Assembly (NCBI RefSeq): GCF_900129135.1
Contig: NZ_FQVI01000031.1
Coordinates: forward strand, 1 to 45,704
Direction of reading: 5' to 3'
DNA from: Lactonifactor longoviformis DSM 17459
Lineage (GTDB): Bacteria; Bacillota; Clostridia; Lachnospirales; Lachnospiraceae
Length of the DNA stretch: 45,704 bases
Below the pieces are notes generated by a model, which ran no database searches, had not been told where the DNA came from, and saw only the letters and a program-made list of their open reading frames with translations. A program made the position numbers and the translations under genes. This document shows, piece after piece, positions 24,032 through 31,727 of this stretch (position 1 is its first letter; each line of letters starts with the position of its first letter).

Positions 24032-24586
24032 TTATGCTAAATTTTTCTGTACGGCGGCATTGCCGGCCTCGAATGCCTTTTTGTTAAGCTCCAGAAGCTC
24101 CGGCTTATTGGAAAGCTGCCGCAGCATAAATTCCTTAAACACTTCTTTATCCGGAAAGACATCCGTCAGCAGTTCTACGACAGCGCCCAGCGCCACGGAA
24201 CTAATTACCTTCGTATTTCCAAGCTCTACGCAAACTCCGTGTAAGGGAGTATGCACCATCTTTACCCCTTCATCCGGGTCCTCCGTTTCCGGTACAAGCG
24301 TACTGTTGACAACCATGACTCCTCCGGTTTTTACGTCATGACGGAACTGTTGATATGCCTTGGGTTCCATCACCAGCAGAATATCCTGTTTCTTCTTCCG
24401 GGGGTTGCCGATAGGTTCATCACTTACGGTGACAAAGCAGGAGGTCAAACCTCCCCGCTTTGCAGCTCCATATTTTGGGGAATAGGTTACGTAAAACCCT
24501 TTCTCATTTGCAACTTCGGCAATGGTTTTTCCAAGTACCTGGAGCCCCTGACCGCCGACCCCGGCAAAATACATGCATTTTTCCAT
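24032..24586 (-). CDS. 2-oxoacid:ferredoxin oxidoreductase, gamma subunit
   Basis: A 184-residue gamma subunit of the PorC/VorC/KorC family. The family mark is the N-terminal FAGVGGQGLQVLGKTIAE, then YSPKYGAAKRGGLTSCFVTVSDEPIGNP. It is one of four separate subunits of a TPP enzyme that converts a 2-oxoacid and CoA to acyl-CoA and CO2 while reducing ferredoxin. A strong AAGGAGG site precedes the ATG, 12 bp after the beta subunit gene. Confidence 0.92.
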   Translation of the reverse strand: MEKCMYFAGVGGQGLQVLGKTIAEVANEKGFYVTYSPKYGAAKRGGLTSCFVTVSDEPIGNPRKKKQDILLVMEPKAYQQFRHDVKTGGVMVVNSTLVPETEDPDEGVKMVHTPLHGVCVELGNTKVISSVALGAVVELLTDVFPDKEVFKEFMLRQLSNKPELLELNKKAFEAGNAAVQKNLA

Positions 24587-24598
24587 GTGTGCACCTCC

Positions 24599-25330
24599 TT
24601 ACAGTCGTTTACCATCCCGCTTGAATTCGCCCAGCGGGAAGTCTGTTTTGATAACCTTATCAATAAATTCCGGGGATTTCTCCGCCTTTATGCCCATAGT
24701 GGTCACGCAGGCGCTAACCACCTCAATAAAAGAATATTTTCCTTCCAGCTGCCGCTCAAACGCGTGCTTGATGGCCTTTTTGCACCGGATGATGTGCTTC
24801 GGATTATTCACCGCGCAGCGGGCCACATAATCCGGCTCATCCAGGGTAGCCAGCATCTCCGGAAGCTTCAGGGGCGCCTCACGGTTCCCCTTCTTGGAGG
24901 TAATCGTCCATGTGCCAACAGGCGTAGTGGGCGCTGCCTGCCCGCCGGTCATGCCGAACACACTGTTGTTGACAAAGATTACCGTTACGGCTTCGCCCCG
25001 GCGCGCTGTGTGTACGGTCTCAGCCGTACCGATTGCCCCTGCATCCCCGTCGCCCTGGTAGCAGATAACAAGACTTTCAGGGTTTAACCTCTTAATGGCA
25101 GTTCCCGCAGAGGGTACACGGCCATGGAGAGAAAAGATAGTGTCAAAGTTGGCGGAAGGCACCGTCATACCGCCGCAGCCAATAGGAGCAGCCAAAACAG
25201 CCTGTTCCCTGAGGTTCATCTCATCAAGAACCTCGGCTACCAGCTTTATCAAAATGGCATGGTGGCAGCCCGGGCAGAACATCATTGGGTAGGGTGTAAG
25301 AGATTCCGGTCGTTTATATACACATTCCAT
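24599..25330 (-). CDS. 2-oxoacid:ferredoxin oxidoreductase, beta subunit (TPP-binding)
   Basis: A 243-residue TPP-binding subunit. The TPP/Mg motif is GDGDAGAIGTAETVHTARRG followed by NN in IFVNNSVFGMTGGQ. N-terminal FCPGCHHA and IGCGG contribute cysteines seen in the family. It is shorter than the typical PorB (about 280-310 residues) and closer to KorB/VorA proteins of the four-subunit type. It begins 2 bp after the alpha subunit gene. Confidence 0.92.
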   Translation of the reverse strand: MECVYKRPESLTPYPMMFCPGCHHAILIKLVAEVLDEMNLREQAVLAAPIGCGGMTVPSANFDTIFSLHGRVPSAGTAIKRLNPESLVICYQGDGDAGAIGTAETVHTARRGEAVTVIFVNNSVFGMTGGQAAPTTPVGTWTITSKKGNREAPLKLPEMLATLDEPDYVARCAVNNPKHIIRCKKAIKHAFERQLEGKYSFIEVVSACVTTMGIKAEKSPEFIDKVIKTDFPLGEFKRDGKRL

Positions 25331-25332
25331 TA

Positions 25333-26409
25333 TTACTGCACCTCCTTAATCAGAGTTTCCATAGCCTCAGCAGCCTCATTTTCATCAACAGTATTTCCGC
25401 CGCAGCGGTTATAGAATCTGCAGGGAATATTTTGATCCAGATGCAGACGCACATCATAGTGAAGCATAGGAGGCATAGCCATTTCCACAGTCAGAACCCC
25501 CTTGATTCCCCTGTCTTTGAAGCCGGCAATCTGTTTTTCCGGGAAGGGGCAGATAGTAATGGGACGGAACATCCCCACAGGGTAGCCCTTTGCACGCAGC
25601 ATTTTAATAGTATCCCGGCAGATTCTCGCAGAGCTTCCGTAGGAAACAATTATGTACTCTGCATCCTCCATCATGTATTCCTCATACATAACTTCCTCAT
25701 CAAGCCATTTCAGCTGTTCCAGATACAGATCGCTGCGGTGGCGTTCCAGAGCATCCTCTAACGTCTCGTTCATAGACAGCGGACGCGGCATGGATCTGCT
25801 GTCCTCTTTGGCACGCCCCTTACAGCCCGTGGGCGGAATCAGTTTGCCGGATATCTTGCTTGGCTTGTAGGGAGGGAACTCAACGGGTTCTTCCATCTGT
25901 CCTAACATACCGTCCATCATCAGAAGCACCGGGCACTCAAGCTCCTGGCCTTTGTCAAGTGCGGTATATGCCAGGTCTACCGCCTCCTGCAGCGTAGATG
26001 GCGCAATGGCATAACCCCGCTGGCCATTGTGTCCCAGTCCCTTGGTTGCATAATTGTAGTCCGCCTGCTCCGGCGTAATATTATTGGCTGCACGCTGCAC
26101 TACAACGAACAATGCAGTGGTACGGGCAAGTATCATGTTGCTGAGATTCTCGGTCATCAGGGCCAGTCCCGGTCCTGATGTGGTTGTAAAGGCACGTCTG
26201 CCGATTAATCCCGCGGCTGACAGCATGGTGGACGCGGCCAGCTCACTCTCCACCTGGATGAATTCAGCGTCTATATCACACATGTGATCAGAAGCATACT
26301 CTAACATTTCACTGGAAGGTGTGATTGGATAACCGGCGAATAGATCAACACCGCCTCTGATAACAGCTTCGGCAACGGCTTCGTTGCCCTTCATAAATGC
26401 TTTTGTCAT
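25333..26409 (-). CDS. 2-oxoacid:ferredoxin oxidoreductase, alpha subunit (VorB/KorA-like)
   Basis: A 358-residue alpha subunit. It carries the pyrimidine-binding motif FAGYPITPSSEMLEY and the segment TTSGPGLALMTENLSNM, then a transketolase C-terminal-like domain (about 235-350, YIIVSYGSSARICRDTIKMLR). The length and sequence style resemble proteins labelled VorB (3-methyl-2-oxobutanoate specific) or KorA; substrate class cannot be fixed by eye. A strong AAGGAGGG site precedes the start. Confidence 0.92.
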   Translation of the reverse strand: MTKAFMKGNEAVAEAVIRGGVDLFAGYPITPSSEMLEYASDHMCDIDAEFIQVESELAASTMLSAAGLIGRRAFTTTSGPGLALMTENLSNMILARTTALFVVVQRAANNITPEQADYNYATKGLGHNGQRGYAIAPSTLQEAVDLAYTALDKGQELECPVLLMMDGMLGQMEEPVEFPPYKPSKISGKLIPPTGCKGRAKEDSRSMPRPLSMNETLEDALERHRSDLYLEQLKWLDEEVMYEEYMMEDAEYIIVSYGSSARICRDTIKMLRAKGYPVGMFRPITICPFPEKQIAGFKDRGIKGVLTVEMAMPPMLHYDVRLHLDQNIPCRFYNRCGGNTVDENEAAEAMETLIKEVQ

Positions 26410-26420
26410 ATTTTCCCTCC

Positions 26421-26624
26421 TTACTTATAAACCTCGATTGCCCCGTCCGGACAAATCATCCCGCAGAAAGCACATCCAATACACTTGTCCGGCTCCGCCT
26501 GCACACAATACATGTCGCCGTTTGCATTGAGAGCCTTACTCATCCCCAGGATCTTGCGCGGGCAGGTGACAACACAAAGCTTGCAGCCTTTACATCTATT
26601 CTCATCTACTTTAATCATTGCCAT
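26421..26624 (-). CDS. 2-oxoacid oxidoreductase delta subunit (2x[4Fe-4S] ferredoxin)
   Basis: A 67-residue two-cluster ferredoxin. Cluster ligands are Cys11, 14, 17, 21 and Cys48, 51, 54, 58, each in CxxCxxCxxxCP. It relays electrons from the TPP centre to an external ferredoxin. It lies 11 bp before the alpha gene and 22 bp after the dehydrogenase gene. It is the smallest real gene in the operon. Confidence 0.93.
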   Translation of the reverse strand: MAMIKVDENRCKGCKLCVVTCPRKILGMSKALNANGDMYCVQAEPDKCIGCAFCGMICPDGAIEVYK

Positions 26625-26646
26625 AGAAGAAATCCCCTTCCTATCT

Positions 26647-27633
26647 TTAAACTAGCCCAAGGGCCTTTTTGTTGACACAGTTGTACGGCACCTCGCCATT
26701 GCAGACATTTACTGCTGTCAAAAGAGATTTTCTGCGCAAATCCTCACCGGACTCAATGGAGAAATATGCGCAGTGGGTAGACAGCGTCGCATTATCATCC
26801 TTTAAAATCGGATGATCTGCTGCAACAGGCTCGTTCTCCCAGACGTCGATCCCCGCCGCTCCAATCTTGCCGGACTGCAGGCCCTCTGTAACACTCTCCA
26901 GATCAAACAGCGCGCCCCGGGCAGTATTCACGATGATCACACCGTCTTTCATCTTGGCAATGCTGTCCCTGCTTATAAGGTGATAGGTCTCATCATTTAA
27001 CAGCATACATACAGAGATGATATCGGATTTCTCATAAATTTCGTCAGGGGTCCCGGCACGTTCCACATTCATAGAGTCAAATACGGTTTCCGGCACATAG
27101 GGGTCGTATGCGATAATTTTTACCCCGAAGCCTGTCATCATTGCTGCAACCTTCTGACCGATCCGGCCAAAGCCCATAAAGCCCATCGTCAGAGTGGACA
27201 GGCGGTGACGGGCTCTCCCTAAAACCATGCCCCGGTTATCCCATTTTCCTGCACGAATGTAGCGGTCATACTCACAGAGATTTCTCAGACCGGCAAGGAT
27301 CAGCGTCACCGTATGGAGAGCGACCTCCTCGGTACAGTAATCAGGGATGTTGCAGACCAATATGCCTCTTTTGTTTGCTGCGGCGACATCGATGGTATCA
27401 AAGCCAATAGATGTAACCACAATTCCTTTTACTGATGGGGCAAGCGCGTTCACCAGTTTCTCATCCAATGGAAAAAACGTGATGATGGCCTCATGATCTT
27501 TGCTGTCCTCAGCAAGGGCCTCAGGACCGCCGGGCTCTACCAGATCGTATCCGATGTCCTTTTCATCCAGGATAGCCAGCAAATCACCAAAAAAGACCTT
27601 TGCAATCTCAGCTCCGTACATTAAAACTTTCAT
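26647..27633 (-). CDS. D-2-hydroxyacid dehydrogenase (NAD-dependent)
   Basis: A 328-residue D-isomer-specific 2-hydroxyacid dehydrogenase. The nucleotide motif is GFMGFGRIGQKVA near residue 153. The catalytic triad is visible as Arg in IVNTARGAL, Glu in DVWENEP and His in STHCAYFS. The last segment deviates from the usual H-x-A-G-x-T, which may alter specificity. It would interconvert a 2-oxoacid and the D-2-hydroxyacid. It is the first gene of the operon, with AAGGAGG before the ATG, and supplies the natural substrate for the following oxidoreductase. Confidence 0.9.
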   Translation of the reverse strand: MKVLMYGAEIAKVFFGDLLAILDEKDIGYDLVEPGGPEALAEDSKDHEAIITFFPLDEKLVNALAPSVKGIVVTSIGFDTIDVAAANKRGILVCNIPDYCTEEVALHTVTLILAGLRNLCEYDRYIRAGKWDNRGMVLGRARHRLSTLTMGFMGFGRIGQKVAAMMTGFGVKIIAYDPYVPETVFDSMNVERAGTPDEIYEKSDIISVCMLLNDETYHLISRDSIAKMKDGVIIVNTARGALFDLESVTEGLQSGKIGAAGIDVWENEPVAADHPILKDDNATLSTHCAYFSIESGEDLRRKSLLTAVNVCNGEVPYNCVNKKALGLV

Positions 27634-27691
27634 AATATTTACCTCCTTAAAATATTTTCTTGGTAATTATGTTCTATTTTGAACTTTTTTA

Positions 27692-27720
27692 TTGCTAAAA
27701 TCAGCAAAAATTGCTATAGT
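27692..27720 (+). promoter_or_regulatory. Promoter and putative operator of the GntR gene
   Basis: TTGCTA at 27692-27697, a 17-bp spacer and TATAGT at 27715-27720 make a plausible sigma-A promoter. The inverted repeat TTGCT (27692-27696) and AGCAA (27703-27707) overlaps the -35 and spacer, and TTGCT recurs at 27711-27715. FCD-type GntR proteins bind short palindromes like this, so autoregulation and control of the divergent operon is a fair inference. Confidence 0.5.
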
Positions 27721-27798
27721 AAAAGATACATAGATAAAAAGTCAGGGCAGGGCATTTATTTCAAAGAATCCAATAAACAGAGGGGGGATATTTAAATC

Positions 27799-28458
27799 AT
27801 GACAAGAGCGGAACTTATAAAATCCATAAGCAAGGAAAATCCTTTTATATCTAATCAAGATTTAATCTGTAAAGTACTTATCTCTGAAATACTTACAATG
27901 AAATTAAAATGCGGTGATAGTCTCAGCCAGAACAAACTCAGTATTGATTTCAATCTAAGCCGTGGCCCGGTAAAACTGGCGCTGGAAAAGATGGAAAGTA
28001 ACGGTTATCTGGCCCATGATGAGACAGGAGCCTTTTATGTTGCCAAACCAGGCATCCGTTTTGCCGCCGATATTCATTCCTTTAAGCGGCAATTAGATTT
28101 GCTTGCCGCCAATCAGGCGCTCTATGACATCTCAAAGGACAGACTCGAACTTCTGCATGAATGCTATGTAAGTATGTCAAAATCATTTAATGAAAAAAAT
28201 TTCGTAAGGTTTTGCCATTGCGACCTGAAATTCCATCAGACAATCGTCGATGCCTCTCAAAATACGTTTTTAAAAGATACCTACACCCGCTACCAAAACT
28301 TGTTTCTTTTTATGTGCATCTGCGCAGAGACGGATGAAAGACTGTTCGGGCGTTTGCTGCATCAGCATCAAAAAATTTATATTGCCCTTAAGAACCGTCA
28401 AAGCGAAGCGCTGCAGGATGCTGTCAATGCACACTACTCCAGTTTGATTTTATTCTAA
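27799..28458 (+). CDS. GntR family transcriptional regulator, FCD type
   Basis: A 219-residue FadR-subfamily regulator. The winged helix lies at about residues 20-80 (LSQNKLSIDFNLSRGPVKLALEKMESNGYL). The FCD effector domain follows and keeps probable metal-binding residues in CDLKFHQTIVDAS, HQHQKIYIAL and AHYSSL. Such proteins usually sense organic acids. It is divergent from the 2-hydroxyacid operon and shares a 165-bp promoter region with it, so it is the likely regulator of that operon, perhaps with a 2-hydroxy- or 2-oxoacid as effector. The ribosome site AGGGGGG is about 12 bases from the ATG, slightly far. Confidence 0.88.
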   Translation: MTRAELIKSISKENPFISNQDLICKVLISEILTMKLKCGDSLSQNKLSIDFNLSRGPVKLALEKMESNGYLAHDETGAFYVAKPGIRFAADIHSFKRQLDLLAANQALYDISKDRLELLHECYVSMSKSFNEKNFVRFCHCDLKFHQTIVDASQNTFLKDTYTRYQNLFLFMCICAETDERLFGRLLHQHQKIYIALKNRQSEALQDAVNAHYSSLILF

Positions 28459-28860
28459 ATACCTCCTCCGGGCGGAACTTACGTTTGAACTGGCTCTTAC
28501 CGCCAACTGACCGAACATGAATTTTGGAGTGAGTAAGAACTCATATGCTGTTTTATCAGCATCTGCATCGCCCCCTTCCATTGTTTACTCTCTTATATTC
28601 ATTAATTATAATTGCCTTTTTATGAATTCGCTCAAAATTTACCAATCATCCGATTTCAGTCAGATTCATTGTGCAGAAAAAGCTTTTCTGTTAATACAAA
28701 TTACAAAGCAGGGATTATTATTTTGTTTATTTTTTATCAGTGTTGTGATTGTCTGGACCTCCGAGTCCCTTCAGTTTGTTATTTATAAAAAAAGAGCAAA
28801 AAAAGAGCTTTCTATACGATTGTCGTATAGAAAGCTCTTCAGCTTCCGGTTAGCTTACTG
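28459..28860. other. 402-bp intergenic region between convergent genes
   Basis: It separates the end of the GntR gene from the end of the sensor kinase operon. It contains the strong terminator at 28795-28840 and a small inverted repeat ATGCTG (28545-28550) / CAGCAT (28557-28562) with no T-run. An open frame of 120 codons crosses it on the plus strand but runs through the terminator and lacks protein-like features. Confidence 0.5.
28795..28840 (-). terminator. Strong intrinsic terminator of the signalling operon
   Basis: A perfect 17-bp inverted repeat (28803-28819 with 28823-28839) closes on a 3-base loop. On the minus strand the stem runs into seven T, then GCTC, then seven more T. It lies 21 bp after the last kinase stop. 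On the plus strand the flank is not T-rich, so it acts mainly on the minus-strand operon. Confidence 0.9.
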
Positions 28861-31656
28861 TCATGAATCTCTGTTTTGACGCAGGAGCCACTTATGAATC
28901 ACAGCATAAAGCAAATCATTCTCCAGCGGCTTTGTAAGAAAATCGTTCATTCCTGCCTCACTGGCCATTTCTCTGTCCTCTTGGAATGAGTTAGCGGTTA
29001 GCGCTATAATAGGGATTTTTCCTGCATCGGGGTGCTCCGAATCCCGTATAGTCTTTGTTGCCTCTATTCCTCCCATATTGGGCATCCGTATATCCATTAA
29101 AATAAGGTCGTAATATCCAGTATTGCTTTTCTCAAAGGATTGAACCGCTTTTTCTCCATCCTCAGCAAGCTCCACCTGTATGCCTTTTGACTCTAATATT
29201 TCGATAGCTATCTCTGCGTTAATCGGATGATCCTCGGCCAGCAGGATACGTACACCCTTAAAACATTCAGAAGGATCAGCCTGCGTTTTTAACACTGTGG
29301 AATTTCCAAACGGAAGGAAAATACAAAAGTAAAATTCGCTTCCAACATTCACTTCACTTTTCACCTTCAGGGTGCCGCCCATAAGGTGTACAATGTTTCG
29401 GCTGATGGGCAGGCCCAGTCCTGTCCCCTGGCTTCGCATTTGATTGGCTCCTGTTTGTTCAAAGGACTTAAAAATACGCTCTAAATCCTCTGCTTCGATA
29501 CCAATTCCGGTGTCAGAAATTTTAAACAAATACGTGGCCTGTTCGTCGGAGACTGCGCTCTCCTCTACTGTCAGCTGAACTTTTCCTCCCGGAGGTGTGA
29601 ATTTAATGGCATTGGAAATCAAGTTCATTAAAACTTGCTTTAGCCGAATAGGATCTCCAAGTAAATCAGAATGCTTGATATTTGTTTCGCAGCTAAGCTC
29701 TATTTCCCGCGTCTGTGCCTGTGACTGCATCATGCTGCAAAGCTCATCAAGCATCTGCTGTAAAGAAAAGTCCTCTTTAGCAATCGAAAGCATTCCATTG
29801 TCAATACGGCTCATATCCAGAATATCATTGATAAGCCCTAATAAATACTGAGAAGCTGATTTCAGCTTTTCCAAGTTACCTTTCATACTCTCGGGGATAT
29901 CATTCTTCATGGCAATCAGTGCAGTGGTTCCAACAATTGCATTCATCGGTGTACGGATCTCGTGGCTCATACGGGAGAGGAATTCACTTTTAGCCTTATT
30001 TTCAGCCTCAGCTTTGGCCATGTTTCTTTGCATATTGGCGTTCTTTACACGCAGGCTGGCTATTACAGCAATCACCAGTGTCACGAACAGCAAAAAAGTT
30101 GATATAGCAGTGATTGATACAATAGGATTGGTTACTACAAAACTTTTCAGCGATACTTTAGAATCTCCGGTTGAGACCTGATTATGATCCAAAAGAGAGA
30201 GCCTGTCGTCCTCGGATAAACTGTTAATTCCTTTGTTGATAATAGATAATAGTTCCGGTGATGCCGGCATAGGTAAAGCAAAGCTAATGTCCATACGGTT
30301 TGTCAGCAAGGTAACAGGAACCACGTTGGTATACACAGTTTCCTGCATCTCCTGTTCCACCCGTGCAGAAAGTCCGCATGCAAAATCCACTTTGCCTGTA
30401 TTCACTGCATCCAAAACTTTGTCAATGCTCTTATAATACTTTACTTCACTTGCTTTTACATAAGTGGGCAGGTGGCGTCCTTCTAAGAGACCACAGACTA
30501 ATCCATCTCCCGGATAAGTTACCGTCCGGTTGCGTACAACCAGGTCATTTAATGCAGCATAAGGCTTGGTCTGTGCCAGGTCCTGACGCATAGATTCAGC
30601 AGCATCATCAAAGAAAGCGCCGGATATATCAGCTTTCCCTTCTATCACAAGTTGCTGGGTTTGCGCGTAGGAGTCTGCCAAGACATAAGTAAACTCTATG
30701 CCATATCGCTCAGTAATTTTGTCCAGCAGCTCTGGGATGAGGCCAACATGGTCTCCATCGTTGGAATCAATGCAGTAAAGCGGGTGAAAAGATTGGGGAA
30801 CCGCTACCCTCACGGCACCCTTCTGTTTACAATATGCCTTCTCTTCCTCGGTCAGAAGCAGGCTCTGCACACCGGCATCATCAAAATACCGCGCATATAC
30901 TTCGTCCGGGAAGTGAGGATCGGATAGCAAGATTTTTTCCATGGCCCAGTTCAGCTGATCTAAAAGCTCCTGATCGTACGGCTGTGTAACCAGATAATGG
31001 GGCTGTGCATCAAAGTACGCTACGGCACGAAAAGCACCTGAATCATCCGTCGCATTTCCCAGTTTTAAGTCAATGATACCATTTTCCAAATCCTTATCCA
31101 TTTGTTTAGCAGTAACTTCTTCGGAAGTATATTGTTTAAGTGTACAGTCTAAGTCATTGACAGAGAGAAACTCCTTAAGCCGGCGCACATTCTCGGCAGC
31201 CCGCTCAGCGACGCCTATGGTTTTCCCTTTCAAATCTCTTACATCGTACCCTTTAATGTTAGTATCCTCCCAGCGGGCCAGCAATACTGCTTTGGTATTG
31301 CCGCAGCTATAATCGGGATAAGAAAAGTATTGCTCAAACCCCTCTGAATAGTAAGTGCCCCCCATAAGGTCATATTCACCGGCAATAAAATCATTCACCA
31401 TACCCTCAGCATCTGTATCAATAAATTCGTATGTCCAACCCGTATATTTTGCGATTTCATACAGATAATCCACGACCAGACCGGAGCGCCTCCCATTCTC
31501 ATCGAGCATAGTAAAACCTTCGACCTCCGGAAATGGAATTCGAAGCCGGGCGGGGCGTTCTTCTGAAGCCCAGACCGGAATCGCACCAGAAAACAGGATA
31601 GTAAGCAGAACTACTCCAGCCAAAACTCCTGTTATATGTTTATTCAATTTTTTCAT
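28861..31656 (-). CDS. Hybrid sensor histidine kinase with two solute-binding domains (BvgS/EvgS-like)
   Basis: A 931-residue membrane sensor. In order: signal/first membrane segment (about 7-30), two tandem type-3 solute-binding domains (about 35-255 and 275-490), a membrane helix (about 512-535), HisKA with the phosphorylated His in SRMSHEIRTPMNAIVG, HATPase with NLISNAIKF, DTGIG and GTGLGLPIS, and a C-terminal receiver (LLAEDHPIN, LILMDIRMPNMGG, ALTAN, TKPL). It has no HPt domain, unlike BvgS. Ligand binding outside the membrane should set kinase activity. It begins 71 bp after the lipoprotein gene and AGGAG precedes the ATG. Amino acids or small organic acids are the usual ligands of such domains. 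Confidence 0.93.
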   Translation of the reverse strand: MKKLNKHITGVLAGVVLLTILFSGAIPVWASEERPARLRIPFPEVEGFTMLDENGRRSGLVVDYLYEIAKYTGWTYEFIDTDAEGMVNDFIAGEYDLMGGTYYSEGFEQYFSYPDYSCGNTKAVLLARWEDTNIKGYDVRDLKGKTIGVAERAAENVRRLKEFLSVNDLDCTLKQYTSEEVTAKQMDKDLENGIIDLKLGNATDDSGAFRAVAYFDAQPHYLVTQPYDQELLDQLNWAMEKILLSDPHFPDEVYARYFDDAGVQSLLLTEEEKAYCKQKGAVRVAVPQSFHPLYCIDSNDGDHVGLIPELLDKITERYGIEFTYVLADSYAQTQQLVIEGKADISGAFFDDAAESMRQDLAQTKPYAALNDLVVRNRTVTYPGDGLVCGLLEGRHLPTYVKASEVKYYKSIDKVLDAVNTGKVDFACGLSARVEQEMQETVYTNVVPVTLLTNRMDISFALPMPASPELLSIINKGINSLSEDDRLSLLDHNQVSTGDSKVSLKSFVVTNPIVSITAISTFLLFVTLVIAVIASLRVKNANMQRNMAKAEAENKAKSEFLSRMSHEIRTPMNAIVGTTALIAMKNDIPESMKGNLEKLKSASQYLLGLINDILDMSRIDNGMLSIAKEDFSLQQMLDELCSMMQSQAQTREIELSCETNIKHSDLLGDPIRLKQVLMNLISNAIKFTPPGGKVQLTVEESAVSDEQATYLFKISDTGIGIEAEDLERIFKSFEQTGANQMRSQGTGLGLPISRNIVHLMGGTLKVKSEVNVGSEFYFCIFLPFGNSTVLKTQADPSECFKGVRILLAEDHPINAEIAIEILESKGIQVELAEDGEKAVQSFEKSNTGYYDLILMDIRMPNMGGIEATKTIRDSEHPDAGKIPIIALTANSFQEDREMASEAGMNDFLTKPLENDLLYAVIHKWLLRQNRDS

Positions 31657-31727
31657 CTTTGCTCCTAATCAGATAGCAGTATTCTAAAATCATACGGTTT
31701 CTGTGTGATATTCCTGTGTGCCTGCAG

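Noticed and set aside
24251-25087. Plus-strand open frame of 278 codons
   Set aside because: It crosses antisense to two oxidoreductase subunit genes with clear motifs, and has no recognisable domain.
28517-28879. Plus-strand 120-codon frame in the gap after the GntR gene
   Set aside because: It runs through the strong minus-strand terminator and into the end of the kinase gene. It lacks a convincing ribosome site and domain features.
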